This document shows, piece after piece, positions 1-12,723 of a stretch of 64,000 bases of DNA; the first letter of the stretch is position 1; each line of letters begins with the position of its first letter. The translations under genes and the position numbers were made by a program. The stretch is from Pterois miles (lineage: Eukaryota > Chordata > Actinopteri > Perciformes > Scorpaenidae), in the NCBI GenBank assembly GCA_947000775.1, contig CAMQGK010000516.1:1054001-1118000 (forward strand), written 5' to 3'. The notes beneath the pieces were generated by a model. The model did no database searches and was not told where the DNA came from. It saw only the letters and a list, made by a program, of their open reading frames with translations.

Positions 1-1880
1 AGTGCTTGATCTTAGTCCCAGAGATACAGTACATGACAAATGAAAAGGAAGGTCAGATTGTTAGTTTTGTTTCAGGGTTTTGTTTAAAAAGTGAGCTAGA
101 AAAACTGTTACATATGCAGCCTCCACAGAGTCATAACGCTGATAGACTATGGTTTACTTTCAGACAGCAGGCCATACATCAGTCTGTCTCTAACATGGAG
201 TTATTTCAGTCTTACCAAGAGCTTCTCTGGTGCCTTTCTGTTGTTGTGGGATGGTATTTTTCACCAGTTCTGCTGTTCTGTTTTCTTTTTCAGCCTTATC
301 ATTGATCTCATAAAGACGCATGGAAGAATTTGTGAGTAAGTACAAGAATTGCTTTCTACTGTACATCAGCATCTGATGATCATATCATCAGATCTGATCA
401 TTTTGTTCATTCTGATTCTTCCACATGAACACTTGCTTGGTAAATACCAGCAGTATTGACAGTGTTGTTTAATTTGACTGAGACTTTGCTTGGTATATTT
501 TAGGTGTTGTTTGGGCCGGAGACCGGTGGTGTGATAGTGGACTCAGACTCATGCTCAGTGATGGTGAAAATATTAAAGCATCTGTGTAGAATGTAGTCGT
601 AGCTGTTATGTTATGTTCACTGACTGTGGTTACTTTGGGGTTTTACCTACATCACAAAGCACTGCCTACACAGAGAATGAGCATGTAGCCATGAGGTGGG
701 CAAAAGCTGCTCAGACTGTATTTTTTGCATGCATGATTATCAATAATAATATTTATGGCTTTTAATTGAAATTGCTGTAATTTGCACAAACTAACCAATG
801 ACAGGATGTAATAGTCAAAACTCGATATGCATCTGTGAACTATTGACACGTGGTTGTGAACATAAATAATGAAATATGTGGTGGATGTTGCTTTTACATA
901 TGGTTTTCTTTTCTTTGTGCAGGTTCCTCCTGAGTTAAAGTCTTCAAAAACTCCATGACTTAAAAACGGCATATTTGTGAAGATTCAAAGATGAGACATC
1001 AGAGAAGGTCAAATGAATTCTCCACCAAAACTTACAGTTCATCGTCATGGATGGTATGAGCAGTTATAAATCATTCTGCAGGTCCACTGTTGGGTACAAC
1101 AGGGTACATTGCTATTTCTCAGAAAAAGGCTAATTAGGGAAAGTGATTTTCATTAATCATTAATGGTGTTAATTTCACTTCAACCAGGTTATATTTTTTC
1201 TTCCTTGCATTGTAGATTCTTATATTAATTTGTAAGAGCACTTAATTATGTAAACTTCTTCACATGTTACCTGTAAGTTACTGCAAGTTACTGTATGTTG
1301 TGTGTAGTGAAATATAATAATAATGATGATGATGAGAGCCCACAGAACTATTGAGCCAGAATACCCAAATATCACAGTGCTCCAGATCAAATCTGTCACT
1401 TCATCATCTGATAGTTTGCACATCCCTAAATCAAATGGGCAGTCTAACTGAGCTGCTTTCTTTGCTACTGCGTCCTCATCTGAATGGTGGTTAATTAACT
1501 ATATAATGAACCACCAAATGGTCACAGATTTCCAAGGTTTATACAGACAGAGGTCCAGATGTTGCTGTTACTGATTACATGTTTGATGATATTGAAGGCA
1601 TTTTTTCATGTCTTTAATCTCCTCAAATGAAAGCTGCTATTTTAAAATGAAAGAAGTGGTTTGTGAAAGGAACCCCCCCCTTTTTTTTTTTTTTATTTCT
1701 GATGATCTGAGTCAGTATTTATCTACTGTCTCAGAAGAGGTAACCTGACTTAACTAGCCCAGATTTCTGAGAGTATATTGGGTCCAACTTCAGGGTGTTA
1801 GAAAAGTCAGGTCTTAGGTTGTTATGTTTGTCGTTTGTGTGTGCACTGCCGGTTTTATTTTGGTGATTCTAACTCGCCCT
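1..1880. other. Intergenic stretch without recognised feature
   Basis: AT-rich unique-looking DNA with a C-run followed by a T-run near 1673-1694. The few short open frames lack codon bias, splice context or known motifs. Confidence 0.5.
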
Positions 1881-2335
1881 CTCATTTCAGAACACTTCAC
1901 TTCCTGCCTGGTGTTCCCGCTCTTCACATGATTGACACTGCATGACCTAGTTTCATCCACCACTCACCTGAGTCTGATTGTCTTCCCCCGCCCTGACTGT
2001 GTCCACCCGGTCCTTCGTCAGTCCCTCCCCTCACTAGTATTTAATGTGTCTCCCCTCCTTCTGTGCCAGTTCGTCTTGCTTCCTTTGTGTCCAAGCGTAC
2101 CTGCATTTTCCTCATGTTTCACTTCTCGTGCCTTTTTGACTCTGCCTGGTTTTTGACTCTGCTCTTGCCGGCTGATTTGGATTTGTTTGACTTCATTTTT
2201 GATTACCTGTTTACCGACCTTTTGCTGCGATTAAAGATGCTGATGTTTTGCTACAAACCTGCCTTCAGTGTGTTTGCATTTGAGTCCAAGCCTGCCGGTT
2301 TCTCCAGCTTTAACACAGGGAGTAGGAGTATGTGA
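1880..2335 (+). repeat. Pyrimidine-rich interspersed repeat, unclassified
   Basis: The block is C/T-rich, with phrases such as gattacctgtttaccgacc and a 3' part gcatttgagtccaagcctgcc that I recognise as a recurrent teleost repeat end. The open frames in it (1932-2156, 2063-2335) are Leu/Phe/Pro-rich and look like by-products of composition. Confidence 0.45.
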
Positions 2336-4027
2336 TATGTTTTTCTTTAACCAGGCGGCCTTGGTAGTGTTCTTCAAAAACATTTATTGTTATATTTGTT
2401 GAAATTCTCATTACATCTTGACAACAATCAGCAATAAATTAAATGGTATGACAAAAAAAAAAAATCGAGTATCTGTGGCTATCACAGGACTGTAATAAAT
2501 TTGTCTAACAGTTTAATTCAGCCTGAATGAAATGATTTGACAGGCGACCTACATGTCGACCTACCTGCCTGTGTGAACTCTACACTCATTATCACTGGAG
2601 TCTTCCACAAGCTGCTAGCTTGACAGCTATGAGTAACAATAGCCATGATTGTTGTTTATATTTAAGTTCATAATGATAAATTTGAAGGAGGTCTGACAGA
2701 CTGTTAGTGTTGCCAATTAGGGTACTTTCAGTTGGCATCACTGGGCTGAGTTTCTTTGGTTGGAAAATCTTAAAAATCTTGTGAACTCTTTGTAGTTTCT
2801 CAATCGACTGACCCTTTAAGATTTATTTTCCAAGACAAATCAAAAGAAACGTTCACAAGAACACAGAATCAGATCAACATTTTATTCCCTTTAAAATGTG
2901 CATAGCACCTGAAACCAGTTCTCTCATTAGTTTGTGCTGAACTGGGGGAAAACAAACCAACCTTAGAAATGAAAAAAGAAAAATATGAAAAGACAGTATT
3001 CCTCCCAAACAACCTGAAGACAACCTTAGATTAGAGACAGGCCTGGGTTTAAATATTTGATCCAGATGATACCAATGTCAGGATGATAAGCAATATGTTT
3101 ATAGTATACCTTGTTGGGTTATAATCCGAAAGAGATGCCAAAGAACACCATGATGCACATGCTAAAGTTCACCAACAGAGGTCAGTGCTTCGTTGTGAAT
3201 GTTTCAATGAAGAGTCTTATTCATCCATTTTGTGTATTACTAGACTGACACAAAATGTGTATAGACACATTGTCGGCTTTTAGTGATTGAAACTGCACAT
3301 AGTTTGTAAGTATTTTCTTGTCTCACTTCAATGAATTTTTATTTGGTAGAAAATTATTATCTGCCACATTAATACGTGTAATGTACCTTTGTACCAGTAA
3401 GTACATGTAATTACATAATTCTCCTCTTCCAGTTTCTAATTTGGTACAAAGACATCCATTTCTGGAGTTTTATGATAACTTACAATAAATAAAATACAAT
3501 AAATAATACATGTTAAAGTGTAAATGAAGATACCTTCACTGATTTTCAGAACTTAATAACCTTTATACAACCTTGGCCACAGCCAGATCTTCCACCCCAA
3601 CAACACATTCAGAATAACCCTGCTATTAAGAATTAGTCATGAACTTGAGCTATTTCCAAGGTTGACCAAAAGTCACCAGTCCCTGTTAGCAGGATGCTAT
3701 CCGAGGCATTTCTGTGGCTCCTCTCCTGCCTTTAATGCCATGGTGGTTTTAGTGTAGCACAGACGCTTACTCTGCGTGACGGCTCCACAAACGGTATCCA
3801 CTGATGTCCTCCGTGGGGAGCTTCAGTGTAGAGCTGTGAACAAATAAGTGCCTATAGAATTAATTTGCAAATTAAATACTGAAGTCTTCTCATTGCTTGT
3901 TTCTGATGTCCGTATAGGAAGAGGGACATCATAACCACAGTGAGAATAAGAGGGACCAAAAGTAAAATTTTATATTCTCCCTTGTGTCATACCAGAATGA
4001 GGCCTGTGGCACATCACATGTCTGAGT

Positions 4028-4032
<5 letters not shown>
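2336..4032. other. Intergenic stretch without recognised feature
   Basis: AT-rich DNA with no exon-like segment. A ttttattcc motif at about 2880 could be a minus-strand poly(A) signal but nothing else supports a gene there. Confidence 0.4.
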
Positions 4033-4072
<40 letters not shown>

Positions 4073-4395
4073 GATGTCTGAGCCTCAGTGCGCCTGCGTC
4101 CCATATGCATGAAATATGAAAGACTGCAGCAGCACTACTGAGAAATAATGGATGAAACTCCAGCTCTAGATGTGTGTGTGTGTGTGTGTGTGTGTGTTGT
4201 GTGTGTGTGTGTGTGTGTGTGCAGGTCATTGTGGATGTGTATGCAATGTGTGCAACTGCATATTATGAGGAATAGCAGAGTGGTTTGCTGCACAACAACA
4301 AGGCATTTCATCGAAAAACTCAACATAATCACAGAAGACATCACTAGACCTACTTGTACTTCCACTTTGCACAACAAATAGGTGTAAGGGGAAAG

Positions 4396-4439
<44 letters not shown>
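4033..4439. repeat. Cluster of three dinucleotide microsatellites, (TG)n (TG)n (CA)n
   Basis: Pure TG at 4033-4069, interrupted TG at 4171-4221 and pure CA at 4397-4439. The last is complementary to the first two, so hairpin formation between arms is possible. Open frames reading VCVCVC or HTHTHT here are artefacts of the repeat. Confidence 0.95.
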
Positions 4440-4443
<4 letters not shown>

Positions 4444-5289
4444 AATGGTAAGGTAAAATACAACAAATGAAGACAGACCACACCAGCCATGGGGGATAAA
4501 GTGCTAGTGAAAGAGCTGTTTGAAAACTTAATAGCTTGTGGGATAAATGAAAACTTGTGTCTATTTTTAGTGATTAGAGGGGCAATAGCATCACCTAGAT
4601 TGGCATAATTTAAATGAAGTGGCAGGGAGGTGCCTCTGGTCACCCACACTATTAGATATGATTTCAGGTGCCTGACTGGCAGCATTGAGGCAAATCATCT
4701 GATGTCAAAATCATGTCAAAGAAGAGATGAGGAGTTTTGTTTTGAAACAAAATTTTAAACTGAGCCTTGCTGGTTTGAAAAAGCTGACTTTTCAGAATGA
4801 ACTGGGTCTCTTGTGATGCTTTGGTCTTGTCTTGAGGTGATTGGCAGCACCTTCAGCTCAAAACAGGAGAATACACCGTTTAGCATTGGCAGAAAATTTT
4901 GGCAGATTTCACCTGGGCACTGACCACATAATCAGCTGTGCTAGTCATCTCATAAATGCAGGATCCCACACCTAGATTGTTGGGAGTGTGGGTTAGGACA
5001 TTGTTTAAATGGATTGTCGTTGTTTGGGGCTGGGTAAGGTCGGGTTAATGTTGTATGGTAATTGTGGGCAGAGGAAACATGTGAGAGAAGTGTAAAGAGA
5101 GTTGAAGTAAATTATAAAAAAATATATATTTTAATGAAAATAGGTAATTTCTGAATTTATTATTTGAAGAAAATAAATAAAAGGCTTGCGGCACCCCTAA
5201 AGACACTTTAAACCTGCTGTCTCACTACACACATAGCCACAGCACACACACAAAAAAAAAAAAAAAACACACTGTCAGCTATTCTCTTC

Positions 5290-7260
5290 AAAAAGTTGGG
5301 TGTGAATGGCTAAATGAAATTCCGCTGAGGGTAGAAGGTTTTTAGTCATACTGGAGCATGTTGCGATGGAAAGTGTGAATGGGTTGCAAGAACTGTGGGA
5401 TTGATGCGATAGAAGTGATGGAGGCTGCAATAAGAGGCGTGGGTCGAATAAAGCGAAAAAACTGATGATGAGAAAAGGTAAAACAAAACAGGGCTAATTA
5501 TTTAGTAAAAAAAGATATAGTGTAAAATACGAATGGTAAAATCTAGGCTAGGGGTGAGGAAAAATGAAGGACTTTCCGTTTGGATGTATAATTTGTAAAT
5601 GATTGTGCATCCTCCGTTCTTGCACCTACAGGTTGATGGCTGAGAGCACTAAGACACGAGGGCTTCGTATTCATAGTTAAAGCTCGATGGTAGGTTGTGA
5701 AGATGGAGGGTGGGGAGGATTGAAGTTAAAAACGCGATGGTTAGATGAAGGAGATTATATTGAAATAAAAGGAGCAAAAAGAGGTGGAGGAAGAAGAGAA
5801 AAAAGGGCAGAGATCTGCAGCTATGTGGAGCTACAAGTGAACTGGAGGCAGCGGAGCGCTGCAGAAAAAGTGAAAAGAAGATTTGGCGAATGTGCGGTGA
5901 ATGATATGGCACAAGACTCCACCTGTGCACTGTGATGAGGCTAGGTCAGCCCCGAAAATGGGGTTTTGCAGACATTGGCAGACTTCTTTCTTTTGTGGCC
6001 AAACTTTTCTTGCTGTTCTCACTTATTGGTGAACAAGGTGCCGTCTGCTGCAAGGCTGTGCAGGTGGTAATAGAAAAAATAAATAGTAAAAATAAGAAGG
6101 AAGTGTTCTCTAAATAAGGAGAAAAGTTGAGAAAGAGGTGTTTTTTAGGGTAGATTTTATAGTAATAAGGGTGCGCAAGGCTAAGGAGAGGAGAGAAAGA
6201 CGGTAGCCGAAGATATGTTGTCAGTTTCTTTCCCCACAACTTCCTAACAGGGGAGAAATGAAGGTGAGTGAGAAAAAAGGGGCTCGCACAGGCCTCTCCT
6301 AAGATATAGTGTCTCCCTGCTGGGTGAAGTGCAGATATGGCAGCACTGTGGGGTTGAAAAGATGTGCTGGAAGAGGAATCGAAATTAGAATATAAGTACA
6401 CCTCGTGTGTGTCGGTAAAAATAAAAACTGGCTGCTAAGGGGGCGCCGGGGTAACGTGAATTTATGAGATAATTAAGCTGCTATAAACTCGTCACTAAGC
6501 AGAGATGAGAAAGGGTTGAGGAGAAACGGATTAGATGAGGTCGGAAATAGAATAAAAGGAATTGGTTTGAAACCGCTGAAAAAAGGGATGAAAAAAGATT
6601 GGATGCAAAAAAATAAAATATGAGTGTGGGTTAATAATATTTAGGGCGTAAACGCTGGTATGAAGAATAGTCTATTAACGGATGTCCCTTGCTGCAGCTG
6701 TGTCGCGCTACACTGCTAGGTCTGCTACGTGCACTGCTGTGTATGCTACGGAGTAAGGTAAAAGAAATAAAGCGGCGAATGAGTGGTTAGTGGTTAGGGA
6801 GAGAAAGAAGGGAGGGAGCACGAAAGTAAATGGAAAGAGGTACTGAAGAGGGAAGAGGCTAGCGGGAGAGCAGACTGTAGAAGCACGGAGAGGTACGCTT
6901 GAGGCTGCGCTGTATGATGTAAAGGCAGTAGTTAGGTGAACTAAAATAAGCGCATATACTATGAGAAAGCCGTAGTAAATCGGTTGAGGTGAAAAGAGTG
7001 GGGAGGGGAAAAACGAGTGAGACGGAAAAAAGGAAAAAGAGGAAAAAAAGCTGCGTTCGGTGGTTAAATTTGGACCTAAGGTCATGTACGTGTTTAAATC
7101 CGGAATGAAGAAATTAGTAGAAGTGCTACGTAGTTAGATTAATAAAACATCCAACAAACAACCCCCGGACTACGAAAGAAAAGGTTAAGTGGTCATGTTG
7201 CCTGAAGCTGATGTCCGAGTTGGTAGATATGTTGATGTGCTAGCTGAAGTTTGCGAGTAT
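5290..7260. other. Purine-biased segment of about 2 kb, unclassified
   Basis: Sampled lines are 70-85% A+G on the plus strand, for example 5701-5820, 6541-6600 and 6781-6840, unlike the flanks. CpG dinucleotides persist. Long minus-strand frames (5946-6401, 6708-7085) are Ser/Phe/Leu-rich as expected from pyrimidine-rich DNA and match no family I recognise. Confidence 0.55.
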
Positions 7261-7979
7261 CGAAAGGTGTGAAATATAAAGCTCTTTCTACTCGATTTAG
7301 AAATTAACTCCCTAAATCTCCGGGCTTCTATTTGTCAGATTTTCAGCTGCTGGAGCTTAGTGAAGTTCCTCCGTCGACAGTCGTCATTCCGCGACTGACA
7401 GAGCAAGGCTGACTGGTGGGAGGAGACTTGATGGGTCACGGCCGTTGCGTTGACGGATGTAGGGGTATGATCATGATCCTTATGAAAAGTGTGTTGTTTG
7501 TGTGAGTATGTTTTTTTTTAAATAAATAAATAAAGAATTTGTAATGAAATGTTTTTTTTGATGGTGAATTTTGTTTGCTTCTTTAAATGTCAGGATGGCA
7601 AAACGAGGTGTGGGCGTCGGCACGTGGTTTTGCATAAATCTGGAAAAATTCAAAATTAAAAGAATTGTGCCTGGAAAAAGGGCAAAATGCGAAAAGTTTT
7701 TCTTTGTTTGGCTTTTCTTTGTCTTCTAATTTCATTGTAATGCAAAAACCCCGGTTTTCCCTCTTCCCCTGGCTGTTTGTCGTTTGTGGAAAAAATGGTA
7801 GATGTGGCCTTTGTATTTTGGAACTTAATGTCCTTTTACAAAATGGTATGTGTCTGTGGTACTAGGCCGTGGGGTCATCCAGAGTTGTCTAGAGGAAAAG
7901 GTCGTGTCTAGAGGACAAAAGTGTACCTCAGTTGTACCTTATTTTCTGACAGTGCACTTGCTTTTTGATCATGATGTGT
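7261..7979. other. Stretch without recognised feature
   Basis: Contains short T-runs and an aataaataaataaag motif near 7522. It could be the 3' remainder of the minus-strand retroelement to its right, but no terminal repeat is visible. Confidence 0.3.
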
Positions 7980-8446
7980 GCCGAGAATTTCTGGTGACCC
8001 TTTAACACATGCATTTAACACATCATGCTCACACCTGTACTCTGTCCCCTTCTCTGAATGGAGGGCGATGTCCACGTCTGGCGTCACAGTACCGTCTCAT
8101 GTGAGATTAGCGAAGGGTCAGGGACGCCCTGCGATGCAGCTCAGCATCGCCTGCCATCACAGCAGGAGGAGACAGCATGTCAAACTTCTCATCTTGTGGC
8201 CATGCATCAGTTCAAAAAGTGATGCCCCGGTGATTGAATGTGGCGGAGCACAATATCCAGGGTTTGTTTAGGAGGACTGCAGTTTAGATGCAACCTTTGA
8301 AAACTCTGTTGAACCTTTCTATAGCACTGTTAGCAGATGGGTGGTACACAGAGGAGCAGACATGAGCAATCCCTCTGTTCTGGAGGAATGTTGAGAATAC
8401 AGCAGCTGTAAATTGCAGTCCATTATCAGTGACCAAGGGCCCTGGA
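7980..8446 (-). pseudogene. Ty3/gypsy-type integrase core relic
   Basis: Read on the minus strand from 8446, the frame gives NPGPLVTDNGLQFTAA, then VFSTFLQNRGIAHVCSSVYH and PSANSAIERFNRVFKGC. This is the second half of a DDE integrase core. The Asp of TDNG and the Glu of AIERF are separated by exactly 35 residues, the D-35-E spacing of retroviral and Ty3/gypsy integrases. A stop follows near 8285. After a frame change, an LFELMHGHKM-type segment typical of fish gypsy elements can be read near 8190. No intact RT, protease or flanking LTR was found, so this is a fragment. A Gmr1-like or other DDE element is a possible alternative. Confidence 0.72.
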
Positions 8447-8480
8447 TTATTAATAATAAGCATTTTAACCGATTCAGAAA

Positions 8481-9200
8481 CATTTAAAAGAAATTTTAAT
8501 AATTAACAACAGAGCTGAGCAAAACTCAGAGGAGTGGAAATGCTGGTCAACTTAAGAGCCCACCTTTAGAGAGTCTGAGGTGGCTTTGCAGGATACAGGA
8601 AACTGGGTCTGGTCTCTTGTGCAGAGATGTAGCTTTGTAACATTTATTCAGCAACAAATAAACTGTACACCCGTTTTCACAGCTATAATGCCACCAGTAA
8701 GAAAGTAGCAGGAATGAGAGTCACAGACATCACTGAACAAGTCATTAGACGTTTTGATACAATACTGAATAAAATCAGCACTCGGATCATCATCAGTAAT
8801 GATGTAAATGTAAATCAGCTTTTATCGTACACATTATAGCAAACAGAGAAATTTACTCTGCACTTAACCCTTCGTAGTATGTATATTAGGAGCAGTGGGA
8901 AGCTACTATATAGCGCCTAGGGAACAGTTTAGGGGGCACATGGCAGCACCCAGGATGTGAACTGACACAACTGAAAGCTGCTTCACATCTCCTGGATCTA
9001 TCTTTTCATATACTGTAAGTTCACATTATTATTTTTTATCATGTGAATTCTTTATGTTACATTTTCAATATGTTGTTATGTTGGTACACACAGCATCTGT
9101 TGCGCGTTCTGGGAGAGGGATTACTCCTCTGTTGCTCTTCCTGAGTTTTTGTTTTGGGAGTCGTACTGTAAAGGACAGAGGATGTCGTTCCTTTTCAGAC
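8481..9200. other. Stretch without recognised feature
   Basis: AT-rich. Part may be eroded upstream retroelement sequence, but no motif can be read. Confidence 0.3.
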
Positions 9201-9254
9201 TGTAAAGCCCCCTGATGTAAATTTGTGATTTTTGAAATTTGACTTGACCTATTG
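9201..9254 (+). repeat. Interspersed-repeat tail ('tgtaaagcccc...gacttgacc')
   Basis: Shares tgtaaagccccctgatg, a short AT-rich middle and ttgacttgacc with 19131-19203 and, inverted, 13962-14042. This is a common teleost SINE/LINE-type 3' end. Confidence 0.6.
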
Positions 9255-9593
9255 TGACATACCACAAGCTCCACAGCACATGCTGAAAGTCTTTCTCTGC
9301 CTACAAAATCTAAAACAGCAAAACACTTGGCTTTAGAGGAAACTCCTAAACTTGATACACACTAAACTAAAACATCCTGTTTTGAAGCCCCATCCAATGT
9401 GTATTTTGTAAAGGTGAAGGCAAAAATGGTGCTATACGCAGAAATTCTTCTCTCCGGTTCATCTTCAGGGAGAACTACGAGGACAGCAGAGGGTTTGAGT
9501 CTCTATGCATGTGCATATATACAGGATCTGTGTGTATGTGGCTCACAAGCTGTAGAAAATAAAGGGGAGTCTGCATTTGTCACTGGGGTACCG

Positions 9594-9595
<2 letters not shown>

Positions 9596-9633
<38 letters not shown>
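9596..9633. repeat. (CA)n microsatellite
   Basis: Nineteen pure CA units. Confidence 0.97.
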
Positions 9634-9636
<3 letters not shown>

Positions 9637-9639
9637 CTG

Positions 9640-11018
9640 ATAAGTATTCAGACCTTGTCTAGACTGCATCAAGAACCCCCCCCCAACTCTCTCTGCATCA
9701 GTGCTTTGGGATCTCCAGCATTCAGAGAAGGAAAGAGAGAGAGCAGAGGGAAATCCCGCCTGCCTTCCTCTGATCCAAACGGAGATAAGGCAAGTAAACA
9801 ACCTCTCTGTCTATTTGATTTCTTTATCTATTCTATAATGATCGTCCAAATATGTATCGATCAGTGTTTAGATAAATTGATTTACCCCATTTCATGAGAA
9901 AGAATATTATTGCTGCTTTAAAATGATGGTTGTGATTTAAATGAATAAAAGAAACATGAGGCATACTGTATATGAACGTTATTTCTGTCCAAATATGTAA
10001 ATGATAAAAAAAGAAAAAAAAAACAGACAATTGAATTTATTGCAGTGATAAATTATTGAAGTATAACTTCACCTCCAGGTCTGAGCCTAACTCCTCCATC
10101 CACTGCATAATTTTTAAAAATTAAAAAAGTGGACTGAGAGAGACTGAGAGGGGCGTTAGCATTTTCTTTTTAATGTAGATTTCATGATGTAGATAAGTCC
10201 AGCTGGTTGAATCTCAGCACTGGTCTTGCAAGATGAAGGCTATAAAATGTATTGACGTGTTTCATCACAGTACATTCATACCACTTAATTTACATTATAT
10301 TAAAGTTCTAACGGACAAATTCTTATTTTAAGATATTAAAGTGTTAAAGGTGAAATATGCAGGGATTTTCTAGAAAAGGATGTATAGTTTGAAATAGTAA
10401 TAATCCCTCTCAGTCCTCCCTTCTGACCCACTGGCGGTTTGTGGTGGCGTCTGTATCTGCAGCCCTCTGTCTGGATTTTCTCTTTTCTTCTTATTTTGTG
10501 TTCAGGATGTTGCTGTTTTTTTTATTAATGCTTTATTTCTCTGATTCAACGGCGCTCCCTCTCATCAGTCACTCTGTAGTTCGCCCCGCCATTGCTGCTC
10601 TCTTTCTTCCTCCCTCGATCCCTTGTTGGTTTGAGGAGGTGAGGCAGCCCAGTTGCCAGAAAAAAATTTTTTTGCCGTTGGACATTTCTGCAAACCAGGG
10701 ATACAATGAATGCTGAAATTATGAACTAAAAAAAAATAATTTCATAAAAACATTTAATTTAGCTTCACACTGGCAGAAATGCAAGAAACCTCCCCCATTT
10801 CATTTCCTTTCCTCCACAACAAATGGTTGCTAGTTTTGGGGTTTTTTTTTTTTTTTTACAATTTTATGGTAGAGTGGAATGAATGAGTAATGTCAAGTGA
10901 TGAATATTCCATGGCCACCTCAGCCTGATAACATCCAATCCGCTAGTGCCCTGGTCTGCTCTATGGACTTTGAGCAGTCCCCTTTTTAGGGAAATTGTGT
11001 GGTGATTCCTTAAGATTT
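9640..11018. other. Intergenic stretch without recognised feature
   Basis: AT-rich with several poly-A and poly-T runs (for example 10010-10022 and about 10842-10857). No exon-like or mobile-element motif was seen. Confidence 0.35.
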
Positions 11019-11129
11019 CTTGGGGTTCCTGTCCCTGGAAGGAAGTGTGTGTCTTGGAGACACTGATCCCCTAAACTGTCCAGAGATCCCAAGCCTCAAC
11101 TTCACAGTGGCTCAGCTGTTGTCTCACCA

Positions 11130-11410
11130 GTTTCTCATCCCTGCCAACACCAAGCCTGTTCCTGAGATGGGGGTCCGAGCCGACTTCAAGCCAGTTCCTG
11201 CGTCAGGGTCTGGCCGAGTCCAGCTCTTTGTGTCCTGTTGGTGACTCACCAACACCTGTTCCTTGTGTCCTGTCGGCAGCCCAACCAACACCTGCTCCTG
11301 CTGGGCTGCAGCACTCCTCTGTTCCTGCTGGGTCGCAGCACTGCCCTGGTCCTGTTCGGCTGCAGCAGCAGTTCCTGCTGGGCCACGGCAGCCCTATGTC
11401 CCCTGCCAAT
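11130..11410. repeat. Pro/Ala-rich imperfect tandem repeat
   Basis: Imperfect units containing ttcctgctggg and tgcagca recur from about 11225 to 11390. They create overlapping Pro-, Ala- or Cys-rich frames on both strands. It may derive from a retroelement gag-like or other low-complexity coding region, but no domain is visible. Confidence 0.4.
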
Positions 11411-12000
11411 TGTTCATGACTGAACAAGACCAGTTATACAGTATCGCTGCTGTTAGCATTTGTGAAGCTGATCACTCTGGACGCAGTCTAATGCCACAAG
11501 TGGAAAAGAGGCCTTTGTCAGCCCTTGGAAAAATCATAGATTATCTTGACGAATGCTCAAAACCCATTTCTGCAATGGATGCAGAGTGAATTACTACTTA
11601 CTACTGAGTCATAAAGCTCGCAATGAATTCATATATTATCAGTTCAGACTTGACGACAGAAAGAGGTAGAGGGAGAGTGCTATTTGTGTTCAGCCTGATT
11701 TATAATGCAGAGAACAAGCAGGCGGGGAATTTAATAGAGAAGATGGAGGGAGGAGAAGAGATGGAGTAAAGTTATGATGGAAGGAGAAAAAGAGGACTGT
11801 AGATCCATGAATTCTGTCTGGTTTGTGGTTTTTAAAGTGGAGTTGTTTCAGACTGAGGATGACCTAATTCATGCATGTACATGTTGCATGTGCTTGAGGT
11901 TTGTGTGACTTCTGGTGGTGCAGATAAGAGAGATTTGATGCTGCTGGCAGGATGTTTTAAACCATGAAAATGTCCATCACTGTCTCTGGTAAGGACGAAT

Positions 12001-12001
<1 letters not shown>

Positions 12002-12074
<73 letters not shown>
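12002..12074. repeat. (CA)36 microsatellite
   Basis: Pure CA repeat of 73 bases, the longest CA tract in the window. Confidence 0.98.
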
Positions 12075-12077
<3 letters not shown>

Positions 12078-12426
12078 ATTAATGGAGGATTCTCTGTTTG
12101 ACAAAGCACAAATTCAGTCTGTTTCTGTATCCACAAAGGAGTGGTGGGGAGGAAAGGAAGGCTGGCTGCTCCTCCTCTACTCTCCTCACTCCCTCACTTA
12201 CTGACGACCTCATTAACCAATTGTTGGATAGTGGGCTCACAGATGTTGAGTCACAGCGTAGCTGATATTCAGAACACAGATGTTTGAAAAATATGATCAT
12301 CAGTCGCAAATCATCAACGAGACTTTGCTGAAGACAAAATGAAAGCAAAACTAGTCTTAGTTTAGTCATAACAAAGCCAGCTGGATCAATATTTCTTAAG
12401 AAATCATATTTGTGTGTGTGTTTTTT

Positions 12427-12723
12427 TTAAAGGAGCAATGTGTAGATCTGGTAGCAGCAGTAGCAGTAAGGTTTTAAACTGCAACCAACTGATGCCTCTC
12501 CTGTGTGCCAAGCATGTCGGAGAACTATGGTGGCCAACATGACAACTTGAATGTCCCTCTCAAGAAAGAGAGAAAGCTGGAACATGGCTCCAGCACAAGC
12601 AGAGAAAAATAAACTCTTATAATTGTTATTATCAGGTAATTATACACTAAAAGCATTCTTATTAATATTATATTCCATTTCTGCTAATGGATCCCCCTAA
12701 ATGTTACACACTGGCCCTTTAAA
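12427..12723. mobile_element. MITE-like element with inverted ends
   Basis: The left end taaaggagcaatgtgtaga and the right end cctaaatgttacacactggccctttaaa-type sequence are imperfect inverted repeats built on 'ttaaaggnccantgtgtaa'. The body, including ggatccccctaaatg, matches a familiar teleost short repeat. A left-end fragment of the same family lies at 51999-52110. Non-autonomous; no transposase. Confidence 0.6.

Noticed and set aside
5946..6401. 151-residue minus-strand open frame
   Set aside because: Composition-driven frame in pyrimidine-rich complement; Ser/Phe/Leu-rich, no motif.
6708..7085. 125-residue minus-strand open frame with hydrophobic runs
   Set aside because: Same compositional cause; hydrophobicity follows from T-rich codons.
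11203..11589. Pro/Ala/Cys-rich overlapping frames as a candidate small gene
   Set aside because: Open on both strands because of imperfect GC-rich repeats; no domain or splice signals.
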